This document shows, piece by piece, positions 16,987 to 25,923 of a stretch of 64,000 nucleotides of DNA. This DNA comes from Nocardioides iriomotensis (GTDB taxonomy: Bacteria; Actinomycetota; Actinomycetes; Propionibacteriales; Nocardioidaceae). A model generated the notes under the pieces. That model did not search any database and was not told where the DNA came from. It saw only the letters and a list, made by a program, of their open reading frames with translations. The position numbers and the translations under genes are program-made. The stretch lies in the NCBI RefSeq assembly GCF_004168035.1, contig NZ_SDPU01000025.1:1-64000 (forward strand). Direction: 5' to 3'. How positions within the stretch are numbered: position 1 is the first letter of the stretch; each line of letters starts with the position of its first letter.

Positions 16987-17520
16987 TCATCCCACGGAGG
17001 GAGACGTGAGGTCCGTCTCTTCCCGGGCGCCGGAGTCCCAGAGACGGCCGCCGGTGAAGCGCACGAAGGTGCCTTCGTCGTCGGCGAGCACCCCGAGAGC
17101 CTTCCCCACCTCGGCGTCGGTCAACCGCCGGGCCAGGCTCAGGTGCGGCACCCAGCGGCCGGTGGCGTAGCGGCTGTCCGCCGGTACGCCGAGGACGAGC
17201 GCCGCCTCGGCGTGCAGGGCGAGCAGCGAGCCGTCGGGCACGAGCGACCGGGCGAGCACGCGCGGCCGCGGGCCTGGGCCGAGCACGAGGGGCGGGCCGA
17301 GCCGGACCTCGACGGGCAGCGACCTCGCGAGGAGCGAGGCGAGCCGTGGTTCGGCGCCGTCGGGCAGGCGCACGACGGACGCGACCGTGACGTGCGGCCG
17401 GTTGCTCGGTGACTGGTGGCGTGAGAGCGCCTCCAGCCCGGCGGCGTCGAGGGCGGCCCACTGCGCTCGGATCAGCCGGTCGGACGCTTCGTCCGGCAGC
17501 AGCTCCAGGCTGTGGCTCAC
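16987..17520 (-). CDS. 2H phosphoesterase, 2'-5' RNA ligase (ThpR/LigT) family
   Basis: A 177-residue protein with two HxT/S-type motifs: HVTVAS near residue 43 and HLSLAR near residue 125. These place it in the 2H phosphoesterase superfamily together with bacterial RNA 2',3'-cyclic phosphodiesterases. The N-terminus (MSHSLELLPDEASDRLIRAQ) fits the family start and uses GTG. It begins 13 bp after the pheT stop and so is probably the last gene of the pheST transcript. Substrate is unknown; the second motif has Ser in place of Thr, which is common in the superfamily. Confidence 0.78.
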   Translation of the reverse strand: MSHSLELLPDEASDRLIRAQWAALDAAGLEALSRHQSPSNRPHVTVASVVRLPDGAEPRLASLLARSLPVEVRLGPPLVLGPGPRPRVLARSLVPDGSLLALHAEAALVLGVPADSRYATGRWVPHLSLARRLTDAEVGKALGVLADDEGTFVRFTGGRLWDSGAREETDLTSPSVG

Positions 17521-17533
17521 CTTCGTCCGGCCG

Positions 17534-20017
17534 TCAGGCGCGCTGGACCGCGCCGTGCCGCTCGGCGGCGAGCTTGACCGCGGCGTCGCGCGCGGCGCCG
17601 GTCTCGGCCTCGGTCAGCGTGCGGTCGGCGGCGCGGAAGCGCAGCGCGAACGCGAGCGACTTCTTGCCGGCGGGGACCTGGTCGCCGGTGTAGACGTCGA
17701 AGAGCCGGACCGACTCGCACAGCACCCCGGCGCCCTCGCGGAGGGTCTCCGCCAGGTCGCCGGCCGGGAGGTCGGCGTCGACGACGAGGGCGACGTCCTC
17801 CTTGGCCACCGGGTAGGTCGAGAACCGCGGCGCCGGCACGATCAGCGTCGCCCGCTGCAGCAGCTGGTCGAGGTCGACCTCGGCGACGGCCGTGCGGGCC
17901 GGGACGCCGTACGCCGTGCAGACCCGGGGGTGCAGCTCGCCGGCGAACCCGATCGACACGTCGCCGACGAGCAGCTCGGCGCAGCGGCCGGGGTGCCACG
18001 GGGCGCGCGTCGCGGAGCGGACGGTGAGTTCGACGCCCAGGGCGGTGGCGACCACGCGGACGGCCTCGATGGCGTCGGCCCAGCTCGCGGCGCGGCCGTC
18101 GCCCCACCACCCGGAGGGCTCGCGGTTGCCGGAGACGCCGAGGGCGAGGTGGAGCGGCTGGTCGGGAAGCGCCTTCTGCAGGTCGTCCCACTCCCCCTCG
18201 GTGGGGCGGCGGTCGACGGGCAGGATCGGCGCGGCGACCGTGCCGCGCGGCAGCGTGACGGTGGCGGTCTCGAACAGCGCGGCGTCGCCGATGCCGCGGC
18301 CGGCGTTGCGGGCCAGCGCCTTGAGCAGGCCCGGCAGCAGCGTCGTGGTCATCAGCGGCTCTTCGGAGCTGATCGGGTTGGCGATCCGCATCGTCTGCCG
18401 GCGCTCGTCGTCGGCCTCGAGACCCAGCCGATCGAGGTCGGCGCCGCCGACGAACGGGAAGTTCACCACCTCGACGTAGCCGGCGCCGGCGAGCGTGCGG
18501 CCGACCCGGCGGCGCAGCGACTGGGCCGGGCTGAGCCCCCGGCCGGCCGGCGCGTCGGGCAGCACGGACGGGATGTCCTCGTAGCCGACGACGCGGGCGA
18601 CCTCCTCGACCAGGTCGAACGGGTCGGTGAGGTCCGGACGCCACGGGGGCACCACCGCCGTGAGGCGGTCGCCGTCGACGGTGACCTCGCAGCCGACCGC
18701 CCGCAGGTGGGCGACGCTGGTGTCGGCCGGGATGTCCATGCCCATGATGTCCGCGGGCAGGGTCGCCGGAATGGTGATCGTGGCGGGCTCGGGCGGCGTG
18801 CCGACGACGGTGACGGACGGCGACGCCGTGCCCCCGCCGTACCGGACGAGCAGCTCGGCGACCCGGTCGGCCGCGGCCTCGCAGATCGTCGGGTCGACGC
18901 CGCGCTCGTTGCGCCGGCCCGCCTCGGAGGTGATCTTGTGCCGCTTGCCGGTGCGGAACATCGACACGGCGTCCCAGTGCGCCGACTCGATCAGCACGCG
19001 GGTGGTGGTCTCCGACATCTCGGTGGCCTCGCCGCCCATCACGCCGCCGAGGCCGATGATGCCCGAGTCGTCGGTGACGACGAGGTCCTCGGCCGAGAGC
19101 GCGCGGTCGGTGCCGTCGAGCGTGGTGAGCCGCTCCCCCGCGCGGGCGCGGCGCACGCCGACGGTGCCCTGCAGCTTGTCGGCGTCGTAGCCGTGGATCG
19201 GCCGGCCGAGCTCGAGCATCACGTAGTTGGTCACGTCGACGGCCAGCGAGATCGGACGCATGCCGGCGAGCTGGATGCGGCGGGCCAGCCAGTCCGGCGT
19301 CGGCGCGGTGGGGTCGAAGCCGCTGACCTCGCGGGCGACGAACACCGGGCAGCCGACCGGGTCGTCGATCGCGATCGGGTAGCCGTGGCCGTCGGGCGCG
19401 GGAGTCTCGCGCTGCGCCGGGTCGTGGTACGGCGCGTCGAAGGCGAGCGCGGCCTCGCGTGCGACGCCGCGCAGGGAGAGGGCGTAGGCGCGGTCGGGGT
19501 TGATCTCGAACTCGATCACCTCGTCGCGCAGCGGCAGCACGGCGAACGCGTCGTCGCCCGGCTGACCGGCGTCGGGCGGCAGCACGATGATCCCGGCGTG
19601 GTCCTCGCCGAGGCCGAGCTCCTTGGCGGAGCAGATCATGCCGGCGGACACGTGGCCATAGGTCTTCCGCGCGCTGATCTCGAAGCCTCCCGGCAGCACG
19701 CCGCCGGGCAGCACGACCACGACGAGGTCGCCGGGCCGGAAGTTGTGCGCGCCGCAGACTATGCCCTGGGGGTCGCCGCTGCCGTTGGCGCCGCCGACGT
19801 CGACGGTGCACCAGTTGATCGTCTTGCCGTTCTTCTGCGGCTCCGGCTCGACCGTGAGCACGCGGCCGACGACCAACGGGCCGGTGACGTCGTGGCCGGG
19901 CTTGTCCAGCGCCTCGAGCTTCAGGCCGAGCGCGGTGAGCCGCGCCGCGATCTCCTCGGTCGTGAGGTCCTCGGGCAGGTCGACGTACTCCCGGATCCAG
20001 GAGACGGGGGCCTTCAT
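17534..20017 (-). CDS. pheT: phenylalanyl-tRNA synthetase beta subunit
   Basis: Beta chain of the (alpha-beta)2 enzyme that charges tRNA-Phe. At 827 residues it has the full bacterial architecture. An N-terminal EMAP-type tRNA-binding domain lies near residues 45-155 (around DLVVVVLPGGVLPGGFEI). B3/B4 editing follows, with FEINPDRAYALSLRGVAREA ahead of it, then the B5 domain near 410-480. The C-terminal FDX-ACB anticodon-binding domain contains SVRLFDVYTGDQVPAGKKSL. It starts 4 bp after pheS stops. Confidence 0.97.
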   Translation of the reverse strand: MKAPVSWIREYVDLPEDLTTEEIAARLTALGLKLEALDKPGHDVTGPLVVGRVLTVEPEPQKNGKTINWCTVDVGGANGSGDPQGIVCGAHNFRPGDLVVVVLPGGVLPGGFEISARKTYGHVSAGMICSAKELGLGEDHAGIIVLPPDAGQPGDDAFAVLPLRDEVIEFEINPDRAYALSLRGVAREAALAFDAPYHDPAQRETPAPDGHGYPIAIDDPVGCPVFVAREVSGFDPTAPTPDWLARRIQLAGMRPISLAVDVTNYVMLELGRPIHGYDADKLQGTVGVRRARAGERLTTLDGTDRALSAEDLVVTDDSGIIGLGGVMGGEATEMSETTTRVLIESAHWDAVSMFRTGKRHKITSEAGRRNERGVDPTICEAAADRVAELLVRYGGGTASPSVTVVGTPPEPATITIPATLPADIMGMDIPADTSVAHLRAVGCEVTVDGDRLTAVVPPWRPDLTDPFDLVEEVARVVGYEDIPSVLPDAPAGRGLSPAQSLRRRVGRTLAGAGYVEVVNFPFVGGADLDRLGLEADDERRQTMRIANPISSEEPLMTTTLLPGLLKALARNAGRGIGDAALFETATVTLPRGTVAAPILPVDRRPTEGEWDDLQKALPDQPLHLALGVSGNREPSGWWGDGRAASWADAIEAVRVVATALGVELTVRSATRAPWHPGRCAELLVGDVSIGFAGELHPRVCTAYGVPARTAVAEVDLDQLLQRATLIVPAPRFSTYPVAKEDVALVVDADLPAGDLAETLREGAGVLCESVRLFDVYTGDQVPAGKKSLAFALRFRAADRTLTEAETGAARDAAVKLAAERHGAVQRA

Positions 20018-20021
20018 CTGG

Positions 20022-21125
20022 TCAGATCTCCGATCCGAATGCGGTGGTGAAGCGGACGTCGCCCTCGAACATGTCGCGCATGTCCTCGGCGCCGTGGCGG
20101 AACATGAGCGTGCGGTCGATGCCCATGCCGAACGCGAAGCCGGTGTAGCGGTCGGGGTCCACGCCGCACGCGACCAGCACGCGCGGGTTCACCACGCCGC
20201 AGCCGCCCCACTCGATCCAGCCCTCGCCGCGGCAGGTCCGGCAGGACTGCACGGCGGGCTCCTGCCCCCGGCACACGAAGCAGCGCAGGTCGACCTCGGC
20301 GCTCGGCTCGGTGAACGGGAAGTACGACGGGCGGAACCGGGTGGTGATCCCGTCGCCGAACATCGACGCGGCGAAGTGGTCGAGGGTGCCCTTGAGGTGG
20401 GCCATCGTGATGCCCTCGTCGATGACCAGCCCCTCCACCTGGTGGAAGACCGGGCTGTGCGTGGCGTCGAACTCGTCGGTGCGGAAGACCCGGCCCGGGC
20501 AGACCACGTAGATCGGGGGCTCGCGGGTGAGCATGGTGCGCGCCTGGACGGGCGAGGTGTGGGTGCGCAGCACGATCGCGTTGTCGGCCGGTTCCATCCA
20601 GAACGTGTCCTGCATGGTGCGCGCCGGGTGGTCCGGGCCCAGGTTGAGCGCGTCGAAGTTCAGCCACTCGGCCTCGACGACCGGGCCCTCGGCGACCTCC
20701 CAGCCCATCCCGACGAACACGTCGCCGATCCGCTCGGACAGCGTCGTGAGCGGGTGCCGGGCGCCGACCGGGGTGCGGTCCCACGGCAGCGTGACGTCGA
20801 CGGTCTCCTCGACGAGCATCCGCTCCTCGTGCTCGGCCTCGAGCACCTCCTGCCGGGCCGCCAGCGCCTGGTTGACCGCGCTGCGGGCCTGGCCGATCCG
20901 CATGCCGGCCTCCTTGCGCGCCTGCGGTGGCAGCGCCCCGATCTCGCGGTTGGCCAGGGCGAGCGGGGACCGGTCCCCGGCGTGCTCGGTGCGCGCGTGC
21001 TTGAGCGCGTCGAGGTCGGGAGCCGTGGCGATCGCCGCGAGGGCGGCCTCGCGCATGGCGTCGACCTCCTCCGCCTTGAGCGGGGTCACCTCGACGGGGT
21101 CGTAGTCGGAGTTGGGGCCGGACAT
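20022..21125 (-). CDS. pheS: phenylalanyl-tRNA synthetase alpha subunit
   Basis: Catalytic alpha chain. Class II motifs are seen at [12 protein letters not shown], the substrate loop [12 protein letters not shown], and motif 3 [17 protein letters not shown]. An N-terminal coiled-coil arm is suggested by the Ala/Glu-rich first 90 residues. Around residues 285-315 it has a four-cysteine insert, CFVC followed about 12 residues later by CRTC, just before [10 protein letters not shown]. This looks like a small zinc site and is the actinobacterial version of the family. I start at [10 protein letters not shown] because TAGACT lies 7 nt upstream of that ATG (leaderless). A longer frame upstream has no support. 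Confidence 0.97.
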   Translation of the reverse strand: MSGPNSDYDPVEVTPLKAEEVDAMREAALAAIATAPDLDALKHARTEHAGDRSPLALANREIGALPPQARKEAGMRIGQARSAVNQALAARQEVLEAEHEERMLVEETVDVTLPWDRTPVGARHPLTTLSERIGDVFVGMGWEVAEGPVVEAEWLNFDALNLGPDHPARTMQDTFWMEPADNAIVLRTHTSPVQARTMLTREPPIYVVCPGRVFRTDEFDATHSPVFHQVEGLVIDEGITMAHLKGTLDHFAASMFGDGITTRFRPSYFPFTEPSAEVDLRCFVCRGQEPAVQSCRTCRGEGWIEWGGCGVVNPRVLVACGVDPDRYTGFAFGMGIDRTLMFRHGAEDMRDMFEGDVRFTTAFGSEI

Positions 21126-21132
21126 GGGGTGA

Positions 21133-21138
21133 AGTCTA
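21133..21138 (-). promoter_or_regulatory. -10 box TAGACT, leaderless pheS start
   Basis: TAGACT, then TCACCCC, then the ATG of pheS on the minus strand. No ribosome-binding site is seen between them. Confidence 0.55.
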
Positions 21139-21239
21139 GGAACCGCGGCGCTGGGTCCTCGACCGGGTTTCACCGCCGAGGCGTCGGTCGTGCCGCGACA
21201 GGCCACCTACGAGGCCGAAGAACTGACTCCTCACGCCCT

Positions 21240-22283
21240 TCACACGTGGTTGGCGGCGGGCCAGAGGATCGTGATGCGGGCGCCGCCGCTGGGGGCGTCG
21301 TCGATCTCCACCGTGCCGCCGTGGGCGCGGACGAGGCCGTGGATGATGTACATGCCCAGGCCGGAGCCGCCGCGGGTGCCGTGCTTCCAGAACTTCGTGA
21401 ACACCCGGCTGCGGATGTCGGGGCTGATCCCGCCGCCCTCGTCGTCCACGTGCAGCACGACGCCGGAGAACGGCTCCTCGACCGGCGCCATCGTGAGCGC
21501 GACCTTGCCGTCGCCGTGGCGGATGGCGTTGTCGACGAGGTTGTGCACGACCTGGGCGAGCTTGTCGGGGTCGGCCTGCACCTGCGGCAGCTCGCCGTCG
21601 ACGTCCAGGCTGATCTCCCGCCCGGTGCCGGCCCGGACGGACTCGAGCACCCGCTCGATGCCGGTCTGGAAGTCCATCGGGCGCGGGTACAGCGACAGCC
21701 GGCCGGTGTCGATCCGGGCGACGTCGAGCAGCTCGGCGATGAGCCGGGTGAGCCGGTCGGCGTCGACGTTCACCGTCTCGAGCATCATCTGCTTCTGCGC
21801 GTCGTTGAGCTTGTCCCACTTGGACAGCAGCGTGGCGACGAAGCCCTTGACGCCGGTGAGCGGCGAGCGGAGCTCGTGGGCGACGGTGGCGACCAGGTCG
21901 GAGCGTTCGCGGTCGAGCCGGGCGCGGGCCTTCGCCGAACGCAGCGACAGCGCCACCTGTCGCACCGCCTCGCTGGCCGACGGCCGGATGATCCGGACGG
22001 TGACGAGCAGCTCGGTGCCGTCGGAGAGGAACCAGGCCTGCTCGGAGAGGCTGGTGCGGGTGTTCAGGCCGTCGTACGGCGCGGCGTTGGCGAACCAGTC
22101 GTTGCCGTCCTGGTCCTGCAGCGCGACCACGTCGGCGAGGTGCTTGCCGATTCCGTCGGACCTGCCGAGCAGGTCCGCGGCGGCGGCGTTCATCACCGTG
22201 ACGGTGCCGGACCCGTCGGCGATCACCACACCGTCGGGCAGCGCGTCCAGCAGCATCTGGTCGGCGTCCCCGGCGGTCGACAT
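21240..22283 (-). CDS. cytoplasmic PAS-domain sensor histidine kinase (orphan)
   Basis: A 347-residue kinase with no transmembrane segment. The first ~110 residues are a PAS domain (LLDALPDGVVIADGSGTVTV, then NAAAADLLGRSDGIGKHLAD). The phospho-acceptor H-box is LVATVAHELRSPLTGVKGFV, followed by DHp helices, an N-box (LVDNAIRHGDGKV), and G-boxes DDEGGGIS and GSGLGMYI. No response regulator gene is adjacent. It lies upstream of pheS on the same strand with its own leaderless promoter (TAGGTT, 6 nt before ATG). The signal and the partner are unknown. Confidence 0.9.
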   Translation of the reverse strand: MSTAGDADQMLLDALPDGVVIADGSGTVTVMNAAAADLLGRSDGIGKHLADVVALQDQDGNDWFANAAPYDGLNTRTSLSEQAWFLSDGTELLVTVRIIRPSASEAVRQVALSLRSAKARARLDRERSDLVATVAHELRSPLTGVKGFVATLLSKWDKLNDAQKQMMLETVNVDADRLTRLIAELLDVARIDTGRLSLYPRPMDFQTGIERVLESVRAGTGREISLDVDGELPQVQADPDKLAQVVHNLVDNAIRHGDGKVALTMAPVEEPFSGVVLHVDDEGGGISPDIRSRVFTKFWKHGTRGGSGLGMYIIHGLVRAHGGTVEIDDAPSGGARITILWPAANHV

Positions 22284-22289
22284 GGCAGC

Positions 22290-22295
22290 AACCTA
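22290..22295 (-). promoter_or_regulatory. -10 box TAGGTT, leaderless histidine kinase start
   Basis: TAGGTT, then GCTGCC, then ATG on the minus strand. The box falls in the gap between this gene and the upstream methyltransferase. Confidence 0.55.
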
Positions 22296-23132
22296 TCCCC
22301 TATCGGCGCGCCGGTGGACCCTCGCGGACGAGTAGAGACAGACCGCGGCGGCCGTCGCCAGGTTGAGGCTCTCCGCGCGACCGTGGATGGGGATCGAGAC
22401 CCTGTGGTCCGCAAGTGCCGCCAGGTCGTCGGGCAGGCCCCACGCCTCGTTGCCGAACAGCCACGCCGTCGGGCGCTGGAGCAGGCCCCGCTCCTCGGCC
22501 GCGTCGAGGTCGGTCTCCCCCACGCCGTCGGCGGCCAGGACGGTGAGCCCGGCCTCCTTCAGGCGTCGTACGGCGTCCCGCGGGTCGCCCCCGAGGGCGA
22601 GCGGCAGGTGGAACAGCGAGCCGACGGTCGCGCGGACGGTCTTGCCGTTGTAGGGGTCGACCGAGCTGCCGGCGAGCACGACGCCGTCGGCCCCGGCCGC
22701 ATCGGCGCAGCGGATCACCGTGCCGGCGTTGCCCGGGTCGCGCACGTCGGCGCAGACCGCCAGGAGCCTCGGGGCCGTGCCGGCCGGCGAGAGCAGCTCG
22801 TCGAGGGGGCGGTCGACGAAGCGGCAGACCGCGACGAGGCCCTGGGGGTGCACGGTCTCGGCCAGCGAGGCGAGCGCGCCGTCGTCGACCAGGTGCCACG
22901 GGAGGTCGGCGGCCGCGGCCCGGATGTCGGGGTGCTCGTCGGCGGCACCGGCCACGGCGAACACCTCGCGGACGCAGCCGGGGACGGTGAGGGCCTCGCG
23001 GACCGCCTGGGGTCCCTCGGCCAGGAACAGGCCGAGCTCGGCCCGGGACGCACGACGGGCGAGCCTCCGGGCGGCTTTCACGCGGCCACTGCTCTTGCCG
23101 AGCAGCGGCGCGTCCGCCGGGAGACCCGCCAC
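22293..23132 (-). CDS. TrmH/SpoU-family RNA 2'-O-methyltransferase
   Basis: SAM-dependent ribose methyltransferase of the SPOUT class. The N-terminal substrate-binding domain includes FLAEGPQAVREAL. The trefoil-knot motifs are VRDPGNAGTVIRCADAAGAD, LFGNEAWGLPDD and VSIPIHGRAESLNLATAAAV. 279 residues with GTG start. The position between rplT and a sensor kinase is common in Actinobacteria, where this gene follows rplT. The exact target nucleotide, in 23S rRNA or tRNA, cannot be assigned. Confidence 0.92.
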   Translation of the reverse strand: MAGLPADAPLLGKSSGRVKAARRLARRASRAELGLFLAEGPQAVREALTVPGCVREVFAVAGAADEHPDIRAAAADLPWHLVDDGALASLAETVHPQGLVAVCRFVDRPLDELLSPAGTAPRLLAVCADVRDPGNAGTVIRCADAAGADGVVLAGSSVDPYNGKTVRATVGSLFHLPLALGGDPRDAVRRLKEAGLTVLAADGVGETDLDAAEERGLLQRPTAWLFGNEAWGLPDDLAALADHRVSIPIHGRAESLNLATAAAVCLYSSARVHRRADRG

Positions 23133-23173
23133 GTGCGTGGTGGTGCTTCGGTTCTTCGAGGGCGAGTCGCCGG

Positions 23174-23572
23174 TCAGGCGGTCGCCTCGGCCTGCTCGCG
23201 AGGCGCGTTGACGTCCTCGGGCAGGGCGGCCTTGGCGGTCGCGACGAGCGACGCGAACGTCGCGGCGTCGTTGACGGCCAGGTCGGCCAGGATCTTGCGG
23301 TCGACCTCGACACCGGCGGCCTTGAGGCCCTGGATGAACCGGTTGTAGGTCATCCCCTCGGCGCGGGCCGCGGCGTTGATCCGCTGGATCCAGAGCTTGC
23401 GGAAGTCGCCCTTCTTCGCCTTGCGGTCCCGGTAGCTGTAGACCAGCGAGTGGGTGACCTGCTCCTTGGCCTTGCGGTAGAGCCGCGAACGCTGACCCCG
23501 GTAGCCGGACGCCCGCTCGAGGGTCACCCGACGCTTCTTGGCGGCGTTGACCGCCCGCTTCACGCGTGCCAC
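23174..23572 (-). CDS. rplT: ribosomal protein L20
   Basis: Large-subunit assembly protein. [20 protein letters not shown] is the family N-terminus, followed by the basic helix region [16 protein letters not shown] and [20 protein letters not shown]. At 132 residues it is slightly longer than the ~118-residue E. coli form because of an acidic C-terminal tail ([16 protein letters not shown]). It is the third gene of the infC-rpmI-rplT operon, 55 bp after rpmI. Confidence 0.98.
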   Translation of the reverse strand: MARVKRAVNAAKKRRVTLERASGYRGQRSRLYRKAKEQVTHSLVYSYRDRKAKKGDFRKLWIQRINAAARAEGMTYNRFIQGLKAAGVEVDRKILADLAVNDAATFASLVATAKAALPEDVNAPREQAEATA

Positions 23573-23627
23573 GTGTTACTCCTAAGTGCTTGGTGCTGCT
23601 GGTGGATCGTTGTCAGGGGTTCGGCGC

Positions 23628-23840
23628 TCAGCGACCGAGGAGCTTCTTGACGCGCTTCACGTCGGCAGCGTCGACATCGACCATGCCGGCGTTGCGGCGG
23701 TGCTTCTTGCGGCTCCCGGTGGTGGGGGCGGACGCGAACGCAGCGCCGGACTTGCGGCCGGCCTGCATCCGGCGAACCTTGCCGGATCCGGTCAGCTTGA
23801 AGCGCTTGCTCGTGCCCGAGTGGGTCTTGTTCTTCGGCAT
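23628..23840 (-). CDS. rpmI: ribosomal protein L35
   Basis: Small basic ribosomal protein of 70 residues: MPKNKTHSGTSKRFKLTGSG, then KVRRMQAGRKSG and a basic centre. It lies between infC and rplT, the usual translation operon order. The MPKNKTHSG start is invariant in the family. Confidence 0.98.
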   Translation of the reverse strand: MPKNKTHSGTSKRFKLTGSGKVRRMQAGRKSGAAFASAPTTGSRKKHRRNAGMVDVDAADVKRVKKLLGR

Positions 23841-23904
23841 CGTCGTTCCTTCGTCGTTCTGTGCGGGCGGCCTGCTGTCGCGGGCCGTCGTGTCTGTCCT
23901 GGTC

Positions 23905-24591
23905 TCAGGCGTCCATGTCCGGGTCGAGGCTCTCCGACCGGCGTCGGGGCTTCTTGTCCTCGGCGGGCGTCGCGGCGGCGCGCTGCGCCACCCGCTCCGC
24001 GTGCTCGGCGTCCTGCTCGGCCTGCCGCTCGGCGGCGCGCTCGGCCTTGGCAGCCTGCACCTCCGCCTTGGCCTCGGCCTTCTTCTTGTGCGGGCCGAGA
24101 ACCATGATCATGTTGCGGCCGTCCTGCTTGGGGGCCGACTCGACGAAGCCCAGCTCGTCGACGTCCTCGGCCAGCCGCTGCAGGAGACGGAAGCCCAGCT
24201 CCGGGCGGTGCTGCTCACGACCACGGAACATGATCGTGATCTTCACCTTGTCGCCCTGCTTCAGGAACCGCACGACGTGACCCTTCTTGGTCTCGTAGTC
24301 GTGCGCGTCGATCTTCGGCCGGAGCTTCATCTCCTTGATGATCACGTTGGTCTGGTTACGGCGAGCCTCGCGCGCCTTCTGGGCGGCTTCGTACTTGAAC
24401 TTGCCGTAGTCCATGAGCTTGCAGACCGGCGGGCGTGCGGTCGGAGCCACCTCGACGAGGTCGAGGTCGGCTTCCTGCGCGAGCCGCAGGGCGTCGTCGA
24501 TGCGGACGATGCCGACGGTCTCGCCGTTGGGGCCAACGAGACGGACCTCGGGTACCCGGATCCGGTCGTTGATTCGCAGCTCAGTGCTGAT
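23905..24591 (-). CDS. infC: translation initiation factor IF-3 (ATC start)
   Basis: IF-3, which polices start-codon choice on the 30S subunit. N-domain [20 protein letters not shown], linker, and C-domain [11 protein letters not shown] are clear. A charged Ala/Glu/Arg/Lys tail of about 50 residues follows GPHKKK, as in other Actinobacteria. No ATG/GTG/TTG fits the conserved N-terminus. GGAGGACCC is followed directly by ATC AGC ACT GAG, so translation most likely starts at this ATC. Rare AUU/AUC-type starts are the hallmark of infC and let IF-3 repress its own synthesis. An in-frame extension upstream to 24720 is open but lacks conservation and a ribosome site. Confidence 0.93.
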   Translation of the reverse strand: MSTELRINDRIRVPEVRLVGPNGETVGIVRIDDALRLAQEADLDLVEVAPTARPPVCKLMDYGKFKYEAAQKAREARRNQTNVIIKEMKLRPKIDAHDYETKKGHVVRFLKQGDKVKITIMFRGREQHRPELGFRLLQRLAEDVDELGFVESAPKQDGRNMIMVLGPHKKKAEAKAEVQAAKAERAAERQAEQDAEHAERVAQRAAATPAEDKKPRRRSESLDPDMDA

Positions 24592-24997
24592 GGGTCCTCC
24601 TGGGTCGAGTGCTGTGGTGGTGACCCGTCGGCGGCGACCCGGTCGAACCCCCTCGGGAACGACGAAGGCCTCCGCTGACTGACAAGCGGAGGCCGGAAAC
24701 CCACGGAGCAGGTGCTCCATGACGCGACGCGGGCTGCTGCACCCCCACCTTGTGACTGCGGTGGTGCGTCGGCTCGCGCCTCGTGACCGGACCCGACGAC
24801 CTGGTGCGGTCGTGCGGGTGGGGACGTGTGCCGTGGCGCCAGATCCCGCTTGTCGGATCTGCTGGACTCAACCGGCGGCACGCTCGGGATATTCCACCCC
24901 GGGCGCACTGACGGCCGACCCATCAGATCGGTCCCGCACAGGATAGCCCGACGGACCCTCCGGATGCACATCGGCGGCGCCGTGACACGCTGGCGCC
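24592..24997. other. infC leader and divergent promoter region
   Basis: This 406-bp gap has no gene. On the minus strand it is the infC leader, with two stem-loops (24667-24694 and 24840-24861). The latter pairs CAGATCC with GGATCTG around an 8-nt loop. On the plus strand the last part leads into the DUF1844 gene, with CACGCT-GGCGCC-ATG, a weak form of the leaderless pattern. No clear -35 box is seen. Confidence 0.6.
24667..24694 (-). promoter_or_regulatory. infC leader hairpin (attenuator or translational control)
   Basis: A perfect 10-bp stem, GGCCTCCGCT with AGCGGAGGCC, around an 8-nt loop, about 75 nt upstream of the infC start. The arm contains CCTCC, which could also pair with the infC ribosome site GGAGG. 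Run of T after the stem is weak (TTCGTCGTT), so attenuation is possible but not certain. Confidence 0.55.
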
Positions 24998-25390
24998 ATG
25001 CCCGACCAGCCCACCGAGAACCAGGTCGCCGACCTGCCCGACCTGGGGACCGCGTCCGCGCGCGACATCGCCGACGTGCCGGCCCTCGAGATCGTCTCGA
25101 CCGCCGCCTTGCACCTGATGAGCGCCGCGGCGGTGAACCTCGGCCTCGCCGAGGACCTGCCCGAGCACAAGGATCTCGACGAGGCCCGCACGCTGATCGA
25201 GGCGCTGGCCGGCCTGGTCACCGCCGGCGCCCCGCGCCTCGGTCACCACCACGCCGCGCCGCTGCGCGACGGGCTGCGCAGCCTCCAGCTGGCGTTCCGC
25301 GAGGCCTCGGAGATCCCGGACGCACCGGGCGACGGCCCGGGCGAGAAGCTCACTGGTCCGGTCTCACCCACCCCCACGCGCCGGTCCTGA
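24998..25390 (+). CDS. DUF1844 family protein
   Basis: A 130-residue acidic protein of the DUF1844 family. The core IVSTAALHLMSAAAVNLGL followed by DLDEARTLIEALAGLV is the family signature. No enzymatic motif is visible. Genes of this family usually stand divergently next to infC in Actinobacteria, as here, but the role is not known. The 3' end overlaps the convergent SseB gene by 41 bp. The ATG start is preceded by CACGCT-GGCGCC, suggesting a possible leaderless start. Confidence 0.85.
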   Translation: MPDQPTENQVADLPDLGTASARDIADVPALEIVSTAALHLMSAAAVNLGLAEDLPEHKDLDEARTLIEALAGLVTAGAPRLGHHHAAPLRDGLRSLQLAFREASEIPDAPGDGPGEKLTGPVSPTPTRRS

Positions 25391-25850
25391 CCTCCGCGAG
25401 GGTCCAGCCCTCCGCCAGCGCCTCGAGGTCCTCGCCCTCGACGACGAACATCACGGGCCCCGCGACGTCGACCAGCAGCGCCTCGGCGCCGTCCTGACGT
25501 GCCGCCCGGGCCGCGTCACGCGCGCTCACCGGGACCGGACGGGCCTGCGGGTCCCAGCGCGCCATCGCCTGCGAGCCGGTGAACGCCAGCAGGGCGTTCC
25601 GGCCGTCGCGACCCCGCATCAGCACCGCGGCCATGTCGGAGGTCTTGTCGTGGGCCAGTCCCTGCTCGTCCACCTCGACCTCCCCCAGCACCGCGACGAC
25701 CGGCACCAGCAGGCGGGCCCCCTGCAGCACGGCGAGCGTGGCCGAGTGCCGGGCGTCGGGATCTGCGTCGTACGACGCCAGGGCGGACGCGACGTCGGGC
25801 GAGACCGCACCGTCGTCGCCGGCGAAGCCGGGGTCGGGCAGCGAGCGCAT
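25350..25850 (-). CDS. SseB-family protein
   Basis: A 166-residue protein with the SseB N-terminal type fold: ARLLVPVVAVLG early, then TSDMAAVLMRGRDGRNALLA and FTGSQAMARWDPQARPVPV, with EALLVDVAGP later. Members are found in Actinobacteria next to infC/DUF1844 and their biochemical role is unknown. It converges on the DUF1844 gene and overlaps its end. Start chosen at MRSLPDPGFAGDDG; GAGG lies about 4 nt upstream. Confidence 0.8.
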   Translation of the reverse strand: MRSLPDPGFAGDDGAVSPDVASALASYDADPDARHSATLAVLQGARLLVPVVAVLGEVEVDEQGLAHDKTSDMAAVLMRGRDGRNALLAFTGSQAMARWDPQARPVPVSARDAARAARQDGAEALLVDVAGPVMFVVEGEDLEALAEGWTLAEVRTGAWGWVRPDQ

Positions 25851-25873
25851 GCCTCGATCCTCGCAAATCCCAA

Positions 25874-25896
25874 TAGTCGAGTGTCATGATCGACTA
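25874..25896. promoter_or_regulatory. inverted repeat upstream of the ssu-type locus
   Basis: TAGTCGA and TCGACTA form a perfect 7-bp inverted repeat with a 9-bp spacer, 28 bp before the permease ATG and 24 bp before the divergent SseB gene. Likely an operator for a dimeric regulator; the regulator is not in the window. Confidence 0.5.
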
Positions 25897-25923
25897 ACAG
25901 CAGCATCGTGGCATCATGGGCGG

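Noticed and set aside
24592-24720. N-terminal extension of IF-3 starting at ATG 24720
   Set aside because: It is in frame but not conserved, contains the leader hairpin and has no ribosome site. GGAGGACCC-ATC fits the family start.
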